Shown: positions 37,420 through 46,017, counted from the stretch's first letter. The stretch is 58,194 nucleotides of DNA from Sporosarcina limicola (GCF_014873855.1 NZ_JADBEL010000012.1:67689-125882), one strand, 5' to 3'. Translations and numbers: made by a program. Notes: generated by a model from the letters alone, not told the origin.

Positions 37420-38442
37420 TTACCTTTTTGCCGCCAGTTTTAACATTGATTTTTTACTGGACCGTTTTGTCAATAAAGCATCAAACCAGTCAGCAACAGT
37501 AGGAAACAAGCCGCGTGGTAAGAAAATGACAACCAACATTAAAATCAAGCCGTAAATGACATGTTCAAAGTCACTTGTAATGAAAGGAAACTTCTCCCCA
37601 AGCATATGAACGACAATGCCGACCATTCTAATAAGCAGTGTACCGATCAGCGCGCCCCACACACTTCCACTTCCACCCAACACAACCATTGCCAAGAAAA
37701 GAATAGATGCATCAAACGTAAATGCCGCCGGAGAAATACTATAACTCATATGCGCAAATAACCAGCCTGCCAGCCCGGCAAACATGGCGCTTAGAATGAA
37801 TATTTGCATTTTATATTTACTCGTATTCACACCCATCGAACTTGAAGCGATTTCACTATCATGAATAGAACGAAGTGCCCGCCCGACTCTCGAATGAACA
37901 ATATTCAACGACAGGATTAAGACGATAATCACAAAAAACCAAACAAGATAATAATAAGGAATTCCTTGATTTATCGTATAACCGAATAAGTTAAGTTGGG
38001 GAATTCCGAAAAACCCGGACGCTCCCTTTGTCACACCCCGCCATTCCACTAATAACGTATGTACAATAATTCCTAATGCAAGTGTCGCCATCGCAAGATA
38101 ATAACCACTTAATCTTGACATCGTATAGCCCATAATAAAGGCCAACAATCCCGGGAAAAGTAGAGCAATCGGTAGACTTACCCACGGACTCCAACCCATT
38201 GTCGCCGTCAAGACAGATGTCGTATAAGCCCCTATACCGTAAAAGGCAGCTTGTCCAAGTGATATTTGACCTGCATATCCCATTAATAATCCGAGACCAA
38301 TCGCAATAATCGCATAAATGCCGGCGAATGTTGCTTGCGTTAAATAAAATGACTGTGTAACGATGAACGGGAATACAAGGATTGCCAAAGCAAAAACTAG
38401 CACGCCCATCCATTTGGTTTGTTGAACCCCTTGCAGCTTCAT
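37420..38442 (-). CDS. Liv-type ABC transporter permease (LivM-like)
   Basis: This 340-residue membrane protein has about eight to nine helices. It carries the LivM landmarks GYAGQISLGQAAFYGIGAY and a cytoplasmic coupling region RVGRALRSIHDSEIASSSMGVN. ATG 38442 has AAGGAGG 7 bases upstream and overlaps the LivH stop by one base (TGATG); a GTG at 38445 is an alternative. With the LivH-like protein it forms the translocation path. Confidence 0.9.
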   Translation of the reverse strand: MKLQGVQQTKWMGVLVFALAILVFPFIVTQSFYLTQATFAGIYAIIAIGLGLLMGYAGQISLGQAAFYGIGAYTTSVLTATMGWSPWVSLPIALLFPGLLAFIMGYTMSRLSGYYLAMATLALGIIVHTLLVEWRGVTKGASGFFGIPQLNLFGYTINQGIPYYYLVWFFVIIVLILSLNIVHSRVGRALRSIHDSEIASSSMGVNTSKYKMQIFILSAMFAGLAGWLFAHMSYSISPAAFTFDASILFLAMVVLGGSGSVWGALIGTLLIRMVGIVVHMLGEKFPFITSDFEHVIYGLILMLVVIFLPRGLFPTVADWFDALLTKRSSKKSMLKLAAKR

Positions 38443-39320
38443 CACAATCCTCCTTTTCCAACGCTTTTTTCACCCAAAATACCACTCGGACGAATTAACA
38501 AAATTAACAGGATTGCAGAAAATGTAATTGCATCCTTCATCCCTGAACTGATATAGCCAGCTCCCAACGATTCAAGTAAACCAATCAATAATCCACCAAT
38601 AACAGCTCCTGGAGCACTTCCAAGACCACCTAATATTGCTGCTGAGAAACCTTTAATGCCAAGCATTGTACCCATATCATAAGAAGGGAACATAATGGGA
38701 GCGATAGCTAGACCCGCCAATGCACCGAGCGCCGCACTCAATGTGAATGAAAGCGATGACATTCTTTTCGGGCTGATTCCCATCAGACGTGCTGCTAAAG
38801 GATTTACTGAGGAAGCTTGAAACGCTTTACCGACCATTGTTTTATCGATGAGAATATAGAGTAGGAAAACGACTAAAAGCATAATGACGACTACCCAAAT
38901 TGCTTGTGGTGTAATAGTAGCATTGGCAATGTTGACCGGGGTGTTTTCCGTGAACGGGGCAACCCGTAGTTGGTCTTTCCCCCAAACCACACTGGCAATT
39001 CCACGAATAAATATAGCTGTTCCGATCGTCAAAATAATCAAACTGATCGGATCTGCTCCCTTTGCCCGTCTAATTAGGAGATACTCCATTATCCAACCCA
39101 ATATTGAAACGACTATAATCGTGATAACAAACCCGAGAAGGTAGGGCACTCCGGCAGACGTTAGCGAATACATCGTCAAACCGCCCAACATCACAAATTC
39201 GCCTTGGGCTAGATTAATAACCTTCGTAACACTATAAATCGTAACAAAACCGAGAGCGACGATGGCATAAATACTGCCAATTGTCACTCCTGTCAATGTA
39301 AATTGTAAAAGATCCCCCAT
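38442..39320 (-). CDS. Liv-type ABC transporter permease (LivH-like)
   Basis: This 292-residue membrane protein has about eight helices, with the LivH signature NLAQGEFVMLGGLT near the N-terminus and GIKGFSAAILGGLGSAPGAVIGGLLIG toward the end (residues about 222-250). ATG 39320 follows AAAAGGAG with an 8-base gap; GTG 39329 is too close to that site. It starts 28 bases after the paaK stop with no terminator between, so transport and activation genes share a transcript. Confidence 0.9.
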   Translation of the reverse strand: MGDLLQFTLTGVTIGSIYAIVALGFVTIYSVTKVINLAQGEFVMLGGLTMYSLTSAGVPYLLGFVITIIVVSILGWIMEYLLIRRAKGADPISLIILTIGTAIFIRGIASVVWGKDQLRVAPFTENTPVNIANATITPQAIWVVVIMLLVVFLLYILIDKTMVGKAFQASSVNPLAARLMGISPKRMSSLSFTLSAALGALAGLAIAPIMFPSYDMGTMLGIKGFSAAILGGLGSAPGAVIGGLLIGLLESLGAGYISSGMKDAITFSAILLILLIRPSGILGEKSVGKGGL

Positions 39321-39348
39321 CACATACACTCCTTTTCCGATTTGCTAG

Positions 39349-40677
39349 TTATACACCAACCGGGTTTTTTTCCCGCTTATCGACTAATCGGATAGCCTTT
39401 CCTTCTGAACGCGGAAGCGTTTTTGGCGCGTTTACTACAACATCAATTGATATCAGACAAGTGGATTTCATCTGGTGTTGAATCTTTCTCTTTAATGCAG
39501 TAATCGTATCGTGTTTCAAGTCTTCACCAATTTCATTGTAAAGGACTGCTTCACACTCAACATGCAACTCTATACCATCCATTGCACCTCTACGAATCAA
39601 ATGAATTTGATACACTGGAACAAGTCCGCTTACTTGGAGAAGTTCTCTTTCCATTTCCGATGGGAAAACGTTTACGCCACGAATAATAATCATATCGTCG
39701 GTACGACCTTTAACACGTGACATTCTCGTCGTTGTTCTGCCGCATTTACATTTCTCGCGGGTGATGGAAGCTATATCTCCTGTGCGATAGCGGATAATTG
39801 GTAGCGCTTCCTTTTGAAGACTGGTAAAGACAAGTTCACCGCTTTCTCCATCTGCAAGTGGAGAAAGTGTATCCGGATCAATTACTTCTACATAGAAATG
39901 ATCCTCTGCTATATGAAGTCCATTCTGCTCTTCATGGCATTCAATTGCTACACCAGGTCCCATAATTTCACTTAACCCATAAATATCAACTGCTTTAAAA
40001 TTCAGTTTTTTCTCAAGAGTAGCACGCATTTCTTCCGACCATGCTTCCGCCCCGAGAATACCATATTCTAGATTCGTTTCACGTGGATCTATCCCCATAT
40101 CTTCCATCTTTTCAACGATGCTTAGAATGTAAGAAGGTGTGCCACAAATGCCTCTTGGCTTCAAGTCATTAATAAGCGTAATCTGCCGTTCTGTATTCCC
40201 ACCGGAAATCGGCACTATCGCAACGCCAAGTTCATCTGCCCCTTGGTGAAGTCCTAGTCCGCCGGTAAATAATCCATAGCCATATGCGTTATGAAAAACA
40301 TCCGACTTCTTTCCACCAGCCGCAACGATTGCTCTTGCAACAATAATTCCCCAATTCTTTAAATCATTTTCTGTATAACCAACTATTGTAGGTTTACCAC
40401 TTGTCCCGGATGATCCGTGAATCCGATGTATTTTTTCTATTGGCTCGGCGAATAGTCCATATGGATATGTATCACGAAAATCTTTCTTTATCGTAAATGG
40501 CAGTTTCATAATATCTTCTAAAGATTGTATATCCTCCGGCTTAATACCAAGCTCATCAAACTTTTTTTTGTAAAAATCAACGTGATTATATACCTTTTCC
40601 ACTGTTGACTTTAGATTGCCCAACTGCCACTCTTCCATTTGAGCGCGTGAGGCTGTTTCAATTTCTGGATTGTACAT
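39349..40677 (-). CDS. paaK: Phenylacetate-CoA ligase
   Basis: This 442-residue adenylate-forming enzyme has the PaaK phosphate loop HGSSGTSGKPTIVGYT, the segment YGLSEIMGPGVA, the hinge-region YRTGDIASITREKCKCGRT and GRTDDMIIIRGVNVFP. It activates phenylacetate to phenylacetyl-CoA with ATP, the first step of the pathway and the source of the PaaX inducer. ATG 40677 follows AGGGGG. It heads the operon with the Liv-type transporter. TTGACT at 40794-40799 is a likely -35 element, with a less certain -10. Confidence 0.95.
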   Translation of the reverse strand: MYNPEIETASRAQMEEWQLGNLKSTVEKVYNHVDFYKKKFDELGIKPEDIQSLEDIMKLPFTIKKDFRDTYPYGLFAEPIEKIHRIHGSSGTSGKPTIVGYTENDLKNWGIIVARAIVAAGGKKSDVFHNAYGYGLFTGGLGLHQGADELGVAIVPISGGNTERQITLINDLKPRGICGTPSYILSIVEKMEDMGIDPRETNLEYGILGAEAWSEEMRATLEKKLNFKAVDIYGLSEIMGPGVAIECHEEQNGLHIAEDHFYVEVIDPDTLSPLADGESGELVFTSLQKEALPIIRYRTGDIASITREKCKCGRTTTRMSRVKGRTDDMIIIRGVNVFPSEMERELLQVSGLVPVYQIHLIRRGAMDGIELHVECEAVLYNEIGEDLKHDTITALKRKIQHQMKSTCLISIDVVVNAPKTLPRSEGKAIRLVDKREKNPVGV

Positions 40678-40698
40678 ATAGCTTTTCCCCCTAATCAC

Positions 40699-41262
40699 TT
40701 TGTTAGTATTTTAATAGCTTAGTTATATAACGAATAATAAACGAGGTGTGTATTATTTGTAATAAACAATAGACTAATACATAATTCAAACAAAGTCAAC
40801 ACTAATTTCTGAACATTCACTCCGATAGATTTTTGAATGTTATTTAAAATCAGAATAACAAGTGATACCTGATCTATCGGTATAATTGCAGTTCAGTTGA
40901 TAATCTAGGGGAGCTATCAACTTAAAAGTAAACCATTCCGATAAAAAAAACCCTAGCTTTTCGTTCTTAGAAGATATCATAATAATACATTTTTATAAAA
41001 AAAAGAATTCAAATAAAGGGAAATTAACAAATTATATCATATAATTTATCATTAAATGTATTTATTGTATTGAGTTAAAATATAAAAACGGTGTAAAAAT
41101 ACAGGAAATAAAAATGATTAGTATCATGCGAAATGACTAAAAGAAGGACTCGTTGTTGGTTATTTCACAGGAAAAAACGGGGTTTTAATTTTATATAAAA
41201 AATATTTTTAAAATCGTTAATTATATGAAGAAACATTTTTATAGTTTGTAAATAAAAATAGT
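40699..41262. other. AT-rich intergenic region without a recognised gene
   Basis: Apart from the paaK promoter region (about 40730-40800, including TAGTTATATAACG near 40731), I see no credible gene or RNA structure here. It is notably AT-rich with many short A/T runs. Confidence 0.5.
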
Positions 41263-41311
41263 AAAAACCGTCACACTCTTTGTCTATAGACAAAGAGTGT
41301 GACGGTTTTTT
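41263..41311. terminator. Terminator with a perfect 48-nt palindrome
   Basis: Positions 41263-41286 and 41287-41310 are perfect reverse complements (24-nt arms, AAAAACCGTCACACTC on the left), centred on CTATAG. Flanking A and T runs suit termination in both directions. It lies about 100 bases past the metY stop. Confidence 0.85.
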
Positions 41312-41410
41312 CGCTAAAGTGAAATGGATGATTACTCTCACTTCGAGTGACGGATTTATCACATATACCCTTTTTTCTTGTAGTTCATCTCCTTATCATT
41401 GATACTAAGA

Positions 41411-42703
41411 CTATTTTACTGTCACCGGCACTGCTTTTTCAATCGCTTGTTTAAGGTCTGCAATCGTATCTTCCACCGATTCAAGGCCTACTGAAAGTCT
41501 AATCAATTCTTCCGTTACACCCGATTTCGTCAAGTCTTCTGAACTAAGTTGCTGATGCGTCGTGGAAGCCGGATGGATAATAAGCGATTTCGCATCGCCT
41601 ACGTTGGCAACATGCGACCAGATTTCAACGTTATCAATCACTTTACGTCCTGCGTCACGTCCGCCTTTGATGCCGAAAATAATGATGGAACCGAAGCCAT
41701 TTTTCAAATACTTCTTCGCGAGGTCTGAGGATGGATGATCTTTATTGCCTGTGTATGTTACCCATTCAACTGACGGATGTTGTTTCAGGAATTCCGCTAC
41801 TTTAACCGCATTTTCATTATGCCTTGTTACACGTAAATGAAGCGTTTCAAGTCCTTGTAAGAAATTAAATGCACTATCCGGATCTAAACATGGACCAAAG
41901 TCACGCAAGAGCTGCACGCGAAGTTTCGTCGCAAATGCTGCACCCGCTGTATCAATACCGTAACGTAGACCGTGGTAAGAATTATCCGGTTCCGTGAAAC
42001 CAAGGAATTTCCCTTGCGTCCAATCAAATTTCCCTGCATCGACAGCAATTCCGCCAATTGTCGTACCATGTCCACCAATCCATTTCGTCGCGGAATGAAT
42101 GACAACATCCGCACCGAATTCAATTGGGTTCGAACCGTATGGCGATGGGAAAGTATTGTCAATAAGCAACGGAATACCGTTTTCATGTGCAATGCTCGCA
42201 ACCGCCTCAATATCAAGTACATGAAGGCTTGGGTTACCGATTGTCTCTCCAAATAATGCTTTTGTTTTATCTGTAATCGCTGCGCGGAAATTTTCCGGAT
42301 CTGTCGCATCGACGAATTTCACATTGATGCCGTAACGTGGTAGCGTGACCGCGAATAAATTATACGTACCGCCATACAAATTGCTAGCTGCCACAATTTC
42401 ATCTCCAGCACCTGCGACATTTAGGATTGAGAAAGCGATTGCCGCCATACCTGAGGACAAAGCTACTGCCGCAGTTCCACCTTCAAGAAGTGCAACGCGC
42501 TCTTCAAACACAGAGACTGTCGGATTCGTAATACGTGTGTAGATATTCCCCGCTTCTTGTAGAGCGAATAGTTTTTGAGCATGTTCCGTGTCACGAAATA
42601 CAAAGGCTGTAGTTCTATGAATTGGCAACGCACGTGATCCCGTCACCGGGTCAGGCTGTTGTCCTCCGTGTAAAAGAATCGTTTCGGGTTGAAGTTTTGT
42701 CAT
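41411..42703 (-). CDS. metY: O-acetylhomoserine sulfhydrylase (MetY)
   Basis: This 430-residue PLP enzyme of the Cys/Met metabolism family has YTRITNPTVSVFEERVALLEGG, LSSGMAAIAF and the PLP-lysine motif HSATKWIGGHGT. It has the longer form typical of MetY rather than MetB/MetC (about 380 residues). It makes homocysteine from O-acetylhomoserine and sulfide. ATG 42703 follows GGGGG by 8 bases. An S-box (SAM) riboswitch upstream controls it, consistent with a methionine biosynthesis role. Confidence 0.93.
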   Translation of the reverse strand: MTKLQPETILLHGGQQPDPVTGSRALPIHRTTAFVFRDTEHAQKLFALQEAGNIYTRITNPTVSVFEERVALLEGGTAAVALSSGMAAIAFSILNVAGAGDEIVAASNLYGGTYNLFAVTLPRYGINVKFVDATDPENFRAAITDKTKALFGETIGNPSLHVLDIEAVASIAHENGIPLLIDNTFPSPYGSNPIEFGADVVIHSATKWIGGHGTTIGGIAVDAGKFDWTQGKFLGFTEPDNSYHGLRYGIDTAGAAFATKLRVQLLRDFGPCLDPDSAFNFLQGLETLHLRVTRHNENAVKVAEFLKQHPSVEWVTYTGNKDHPSSDLAKKYLKNGFGSIIIFGIKGGRDAGRKVIDNVEIWSHVANVGDAKSLIIHPASTTHQQLSSEDLTKSGVTEELIRLSVGLESVEDTIADLKQAIEKAVPVTVK

Positions 42704-42767
42704 TGTCAGTACCCCCAATAGTTTTTTAGATGGCTGCTCTATGCGGAGGCGTCGGGGATTTTACGAA

Positions 42768-42940
42768 ATAAAAAATAACCCCCTTCGCTTAAGAAGAGGG
42801 TTATGCTTTCGCTTATTCCTCCCCTTATCTTTCAGATCGTTTGCACGAATCTGTAGGAAGTAGCACCTTTGCAAGTTGGTCGCTTGCTGGTTGCTGGGCA
42901 TCGTAGGGCCTAATCCCTCCGCCGCTCTTGATAAGAGTTT
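42768..42940 (-). promoter_or_regulatory. SAM-I (S-box) riboswitch with terminator upstream of metY
   Basis: On the minus strand the leader reads CTCTTATCAAGAG (from 42937), then GGCGGAGGGA, GGCCC, TGCCCAGCAACC and a P1 closing arm GATAAGGGG near 42822-42829. All of these are S-box consensus elements in order. A terminator (AACCCTCTTC ... GAAGGGGGTT, 42777-42802) with a T-rich run follows. SAM binding should promote termination and lower metY expression. Confidence 0.96.
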
Positions 42941-43081
42941 ATGAATCATTCAGTTTTCCATCTTGTGAAATAGTATATTGGATTTCTTACTATAAAGTCA
43001 AGGATTATTTCTTTATTGTTCTGAAACTTGCGTCTAGTAGAAATGTTAGTATTGGATTAGAAATGTTTTGGGGGAGTTCGT

Positions 43082-43705
43082 ATGTGGGTCTGGATTTTAA
43101 GTGTGTTTATTTTTGGATATGCCAACGGATGCTTACATGGGTCCGTTGTTGCGCAGAAGATATCCGGGGTTAATTTAAAAGAAACGGGTGTGAAAAATGC
43201 CGGCGCTTCGAATGCGGCGATTGTGCTTGGCAAGAAGTTTGGTGCACTTGTTGCGGCAATTGACATTGGAAAAGGCGCTGTCTCTGTACTTGTGGTTCGA
43301 TTCGTTGCCGCACGTGCAGGATTACCCGAGGATATGATAGTAATGCTGTTATTTTTGGCAGGCGTCGCAGCTATCATTGGGCATAATTTTCCGTTCTATA
43401 TGAATTTTGACGGCGGAAAAGGCACTGCGACGATGATTGGTGTATTACTTGCGCTGGATTGGCGTTTTGGACTTGCAGGGTTTACGTTGTTCGTAATCGT
43501 TGCGCTCGTGACAGATTTCCTCGTTTTGGGTGTACTGATGCTATATATCACAATGCTTGTCATCGCAGTTTGGTTGGACGGCTACTGGCCAATGTTGATA
43601 GCGGTCTTGTTAATTACAATGGCGGTTTGGAAGCATATTGAGAATTTCAGGCGAATGAAGGATGGAAGTGAGAAGCGAGTGTCGGCGGTGTTTAAGAAGA
43701 AATAA
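43082..43705 (+). CDS. PlsY-family glycerol-3-phosphate acyltransferase paralogue
   Basis: This 207-residue protein has about five helices. The PlsY motifs appear as a modified GVKNAGASNAAIVLGKKFG (usually GSGNxGATN) and the well-kept GHNFPFYMNFDGGKGTAT. PlsY moves an acyl group from acyl-phosphate to glycerol-3-phosphate in the membrane. The altered first motif suggests a paralogue with changed specificity rather than the housekeeping copy (inference). GGGGGAG precedes ATG 43082. It is monocistronic with a terminator at 43712. Confidence 0.82.
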   Translation: MWVWILSVFIFGYANGCLHGSVVAQKISGVNLKETGVKNAGASNAAIVLGKKFGALVAAIDIGKGAVSVLVVRFVAARAGLPEDMIVMLLFLAGVAAIIGHNFPFYMNFDGGKGTATMIGVLLALDWRFGLAGFTLFVIVALVTDFLVLGVLMLYITMLVIAVWLDGYWPMLIAVLLITMAVWKHIENFRRMKDGSEKRVSAVFKKK

Positions 43706-43711
43706 ATGAAT

Positions 43712-43748
43712 AACTGAGAACCCCTTAACCAGGAATTCTCAGTTTTAA
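43712..43748 (+). terminator. Terminator of the PlsY-like gene
   Basis: AACTGAGAA (43712-43720) pairs with TTCTCAGTT (43736-43744) and is followed by TTTAA. Confidence 0.75.
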
Positions 43749-43761
43749 CACAGTTACATAC

Positions 43762-44118
43762 TTATTCATTTTCCTTAAACACTTTTTTCAACACGGATAC
43801 AATGAAATCGAAGTCTTCATCCATACAAGATAGCGGTGGACTTAGTGCTAAAATATGGTTATACCCGGCAACGGTATATCCCCGTTTCTCCCGATAATCA
43901 GACCGGTCGCTTTACAGCCGCCGATAATCTTTGCCATACGGTCATTGGTTGCAGGCTCTTTCGTTTCTTTATCTTCCACAAGTTCAATCCCCATGATGAA
44001 CCCGAGATTACGGATGTCCCCAACATACGGATGATTTATTAATTCTGCTAGTTCCACTTCAAGACGGTCTCCTAGTTCTGCTGACCGCTCAACGAGGTTT
44101 TCTCGTTCAATAAATTAG
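43762..44118 (-). pseudogene. Remnant of a class III aminotransferase (C-terminal part)
   Basis: About 118 codons of the C-terminal domain remain. The upstream part reads LVERSAELGDRLEVELAELI and NLGFIMGIELVEDKET, ending at GRNGDIP. The next frame then continues GYNHILALSPPLSCMDEDF to a TAA at 43762-43764. Removing one TA from GATATACC near 43880 restores the expected GDTVAGYNHIL, so a 2-bp insertion is the likely frameshift. The 5' end stops abruptly near 44118, where another remnant on the opposite strand begins. The enzyme may have been a GABA or related omega-aminotransferase. Confidence 0.85.
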
Positions 44119-44393
44119 CGAGTATTGGATTGTTCTTGGTTCTCGGACTTTATGTTATTTTTGAATGGTATCCTGGCGTAGCAGTGCCTGGGACAGTTAA
44201 TTTATTGGGCGCAGGCGGGATTCATGCCAAATGGTTTTGGGTCAGTCCTGTTAGGAATTACGGTAGTTATCTTTTCATTCATGGGTACTGAAATCGTAGC
44301 TATTGCAGCAGGTGAGTCTGATCATCCGTAAAAGCAGTTCGAATCGCAACAAATAGTGTCATCTGGCGCATTCTTATTTTCTATATTAAACTA
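44119..44393 (+). pseudogene. Remnant of an amino-acid permease (APC family, GABA-permease-like)
   Basis: Three frames in turn read as one permease. First comes SIGLFLVLGLYVIFEWYPG ... GAGGIHAKW, then FMPNGFGSVLLGITVVIF and FMGTEIVAIAAGESDHP, then KAVRIATNSVIWRILIFYI. These match the central helices of APC-family permeases. There are two frame changes and a TAA after SDHP, and both ends are missing. It adjoins the aminotransferase remnant head to head, suggesting deletion of an old amino-acid (possibly GABA) uptake and catabolism locus. Confidence 0.82.
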
Positions 44394-44399
44394 AAAAGA

Positions 44400-44427
44400 A
44401 AAGAGTCAACTCATTCAGCGACTCTTT
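44400..44427 (-). terminator. Terminator of cstR
   Basis: On the minus strand AAAGAGTC (44420-44427) pairs with GACTCTTT (44400-44407), followed by TCTTTTTAG. The hairpin includes the last codons and the stop. Confidence 0.75.
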
Positions 44428-44678
44428 ACTAGTAGTTCGACTGCTTCCTTCACAATTTCTTCTTGTGTACTTGATTTATCATTATCTATGTTTTGAATGC
44501 ACTCAATCAGATTAGAGCTTACAATGACGCCAATTGTTCGATCGATTGCTGATCGTGAAGCTGATAATTGGGTGATGACATCTTTACAATTTTTGTTTTC
44601 ATCCATCATTCTTAAAATACCTTTGATTTGGCCTTCGATTCGTTTCAATCTATTTTTCACTTGATCGTTATATTCCAT
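44415..44678 (-). CDS. cstR: CstR, persulfide-sensing CsoR-family repressor
   Basis: This 87-residue all-helical repressor has NRLKRIEGQIKGILRMMDE, NCKDVITQLSASRSAIDR and SSNLIECIQNIDND. Two cysteines (in NCKDV and IEC) are kept, while the His that copper-type CsoR uses is Asn here. This is the CstR pattern, which senses persulfide and related reactive sulfur. Start 44678 matches family length; ATG 44696 is possible. Family members repress sulfurtransferase/rhodanese (cst) genes, but none is adjacent. A terminator overlaps the stop region (44400-44427), and an operator-like site lies at 44718-44733. Confidence 0.9.
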   Translation of the reverse strand: MEYNDQVKNRLKRIEGQIKGILRMMDENKNCKDVITQLSASRSAIDRTIGVIVSSNLIECIQNIDNDKSSTQEEIVKEAVELLVKSR

Positions 44679-44712
44679 ACCCTCAGCTTCTTTCATTGAT
44701 TTCCTACATCTG

Positions 44713-44741
44713 ACACTATACCCGTCAAGGTATGATGTCAA
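44713..44741 (-). promoter_or_regulatory. cstR promoter with candidate CstR operator
   Basis: A -35 TTGACA (44736-44741) and a -10-like TATAGT or TAGTGT (44713-44720) bracket the inverted repeat ATACC-6-GGTAT (44718-44733). Repeats with ATACC/GGTAT half-sites and a short centre are what CsoR/CstR proteins bind. The position between promoter elements suggests autoregulation. Confidence 0.65.
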
Positions 44742-44817
44742 TACGTATGCATATGTTGATTAAAATAACACGTGATGAGCCACTAAATACAATGTTCCTG
44801 CAAGACTCGTCAAAATA

Positions 44818-44917
44818 TGGTATACTAATCGTAGACAACTTATAGGATATCGTTTATGATTAGTTGTTTTACGTCTTTATCCATTTTATGCTTGGGATTT
44901 TGCCTAAGCTTTTTTTA
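44818..44917 (+). promoter_or_regulatory. Extended -10 promoter followed by a terminator in the leader of the ykvS-like gene
   Basis: TGGTATACT (44818-44826) is an extended -10 element. About 65 bases later GCTTGGG (44890-44896) pairs with CCTAAGC (44903-44909), followed by T-run 44910-44917. This would yield a short RNA or an attenuated leader ahead of the gene at 44958. No known riboswitch class was recognised. Confidence 0.55.
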
Positions 44918-44957
44918 GTCGATTGAGAAGACGAAATACACAATAGGGGGGATTCGA

Positions 44958-45179
44958 ATGGCTTTTCCGCGCAGAGAAAAAGAAGTTTTACCATTTGTCG
45001 CTGCACGCAAAATCGATGAAAAAATTTCGTTCGTCCGTAATGACCACAAGGTAAATGGTACTATTTTCAAAATTCTCGAGAATTCTGTCATTGTTGAAAT
45101 TTCAGGGGAGGACGCTGAACGAATTGGCGCCGCTTCAAATCTCACTGTCGTTTCACATAAGAACTATTCAGTCGTCTAA
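44958..45179 (+). CDS. DUF2187 (YkvS-like) small protein
   Basis: This 73-residue protein has FVAARKIDEKISFVRNDHKVNGTIFKILENSVIVEISGED (about residues 14-55), a small beta-barrel of KOW/SH3 type typical of DUF2187/YkvS. The function is unknown; nucleic-acid or ribosome association is often guessed. GGGGG precedes ATG 44958. A terminator in its own leader and another at 45192-45238 frame it as a separately regulated gene. Confidence 0.82.
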   Translation: MAFPRREKEVLPFVAARKIDEKISFVRNDHKVNGTIFKILENSVIVEISGEDAERIGAASNLTVVSHKNYSVV

Positions 45180-45191
45180 CGATTTTCTCAA

Positions 45192-45238
45192 GACTGCCTG
45201 TATGCCGGATCCATTTCCGTCTGCAGTGCAGTTTTTTT
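45192..45238 (+). terminator. Terminator of the ykvS-like gene
   Basis: GACTGC (45192-45197) pairs with GCAGT (45228-45232), with an inner CGGA/TCCG stem. Seven T follow. Confidence 0.7.
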
Positions 45239-45316
45239 GTTGCTAGGAAATTATACCACACATGAAGGATTTTCACGTCGATTTAGCGAAAAGAACAGAG
45301 GAAAGGAGTTGTCGTT

Positions 45317-45980
45317 ATGGCTCGTAATTTGTTACTTACTATAATTTGTTTTAATGGGCATCATCTATATTTTCTTCATCCCAGCTGATCCAACCGGATT
45401 TAAGATTTTCATGAAACTTATTCCGATGGCACTAATTATCCTATTCGCGGTGATAACCAGGCCTTTGTTTTCCCTTACCTATAAACAGATCATCCTTGCA
45501 GGGGTTTTTGTCTGTATGATTGCGGATGGGGTTATTTACTGGTTTTTTGCAGGACTCGTCACTTTTTTCATCGGCCATATTTTTTATATTCTTGCGTTCC
45601 GACATGCCAGGCGAAAGCAAGCTCCAATATGGGCCGCTGTTCCTCTTCTCCTTTACGGATTTGGAATGGCCTATTGGATTGCGGGATCGCAATTTAAGAT
45701 CGGACAAACCATACTTGGCGTCGCCATCATCGCCTATATCGGCATTATTTTAACGATGGGCTGGATGGCTATCCGCACGCGGTTGAAATTAGCGATTATC
45801 GGTGCGATGCTATTCATATTCTCAGATTCTGTACTTGCAATTGACAGGTTCGTCTACGCTATTCCCTATCGAGATATGTTTGTCATGGTGACTTATTATG
45901 CGGCACAAATTTTCATAGCAGCAAGTGTCGGCAGCCGAGTCGTCAAGTATTCCGTGAATCCGAACAATCTGATAAGATAG
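45317..45980 (+). pseudogene. Lysoplasmalogenase-family (YhhN/TMEM86) membrane protein with an N-terminal frameshift
   Basis: GAAAGGAG precedes ATG 45317, which reads MARNLLLTI and then loses frame. One surplus A at 45343-45344 (ATAATTTG for ATATTTG) explains it. Removing it gives LLLTIFVLMGIIYIFFIP running into a full-length YhhN protein with about eight helices (conserved ADGVIYWFF, GHIFYILAFR and DSVLAIDRF). YhhN/TMEM86 proteins cleave the vinyl-ether bond of lysoplasmalogens. The remaining intact frame from ATG 45354 has no ribosome site. It is a recent mutation, a sequencing error or a programmed shift; the first two are likelier. Confidence 0.8.
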
Positions 45981-46017
45981 AGGTATCGTTAATTGAATCT
46001 AGGAGGAATTTTTAGAA

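Noticed and set aside
41165..41362. Small minus-strand frame over the palindrome
   Set aside because: It covers a terminator in AT-rich sequence and has no ribosome site or protein-like pattern.
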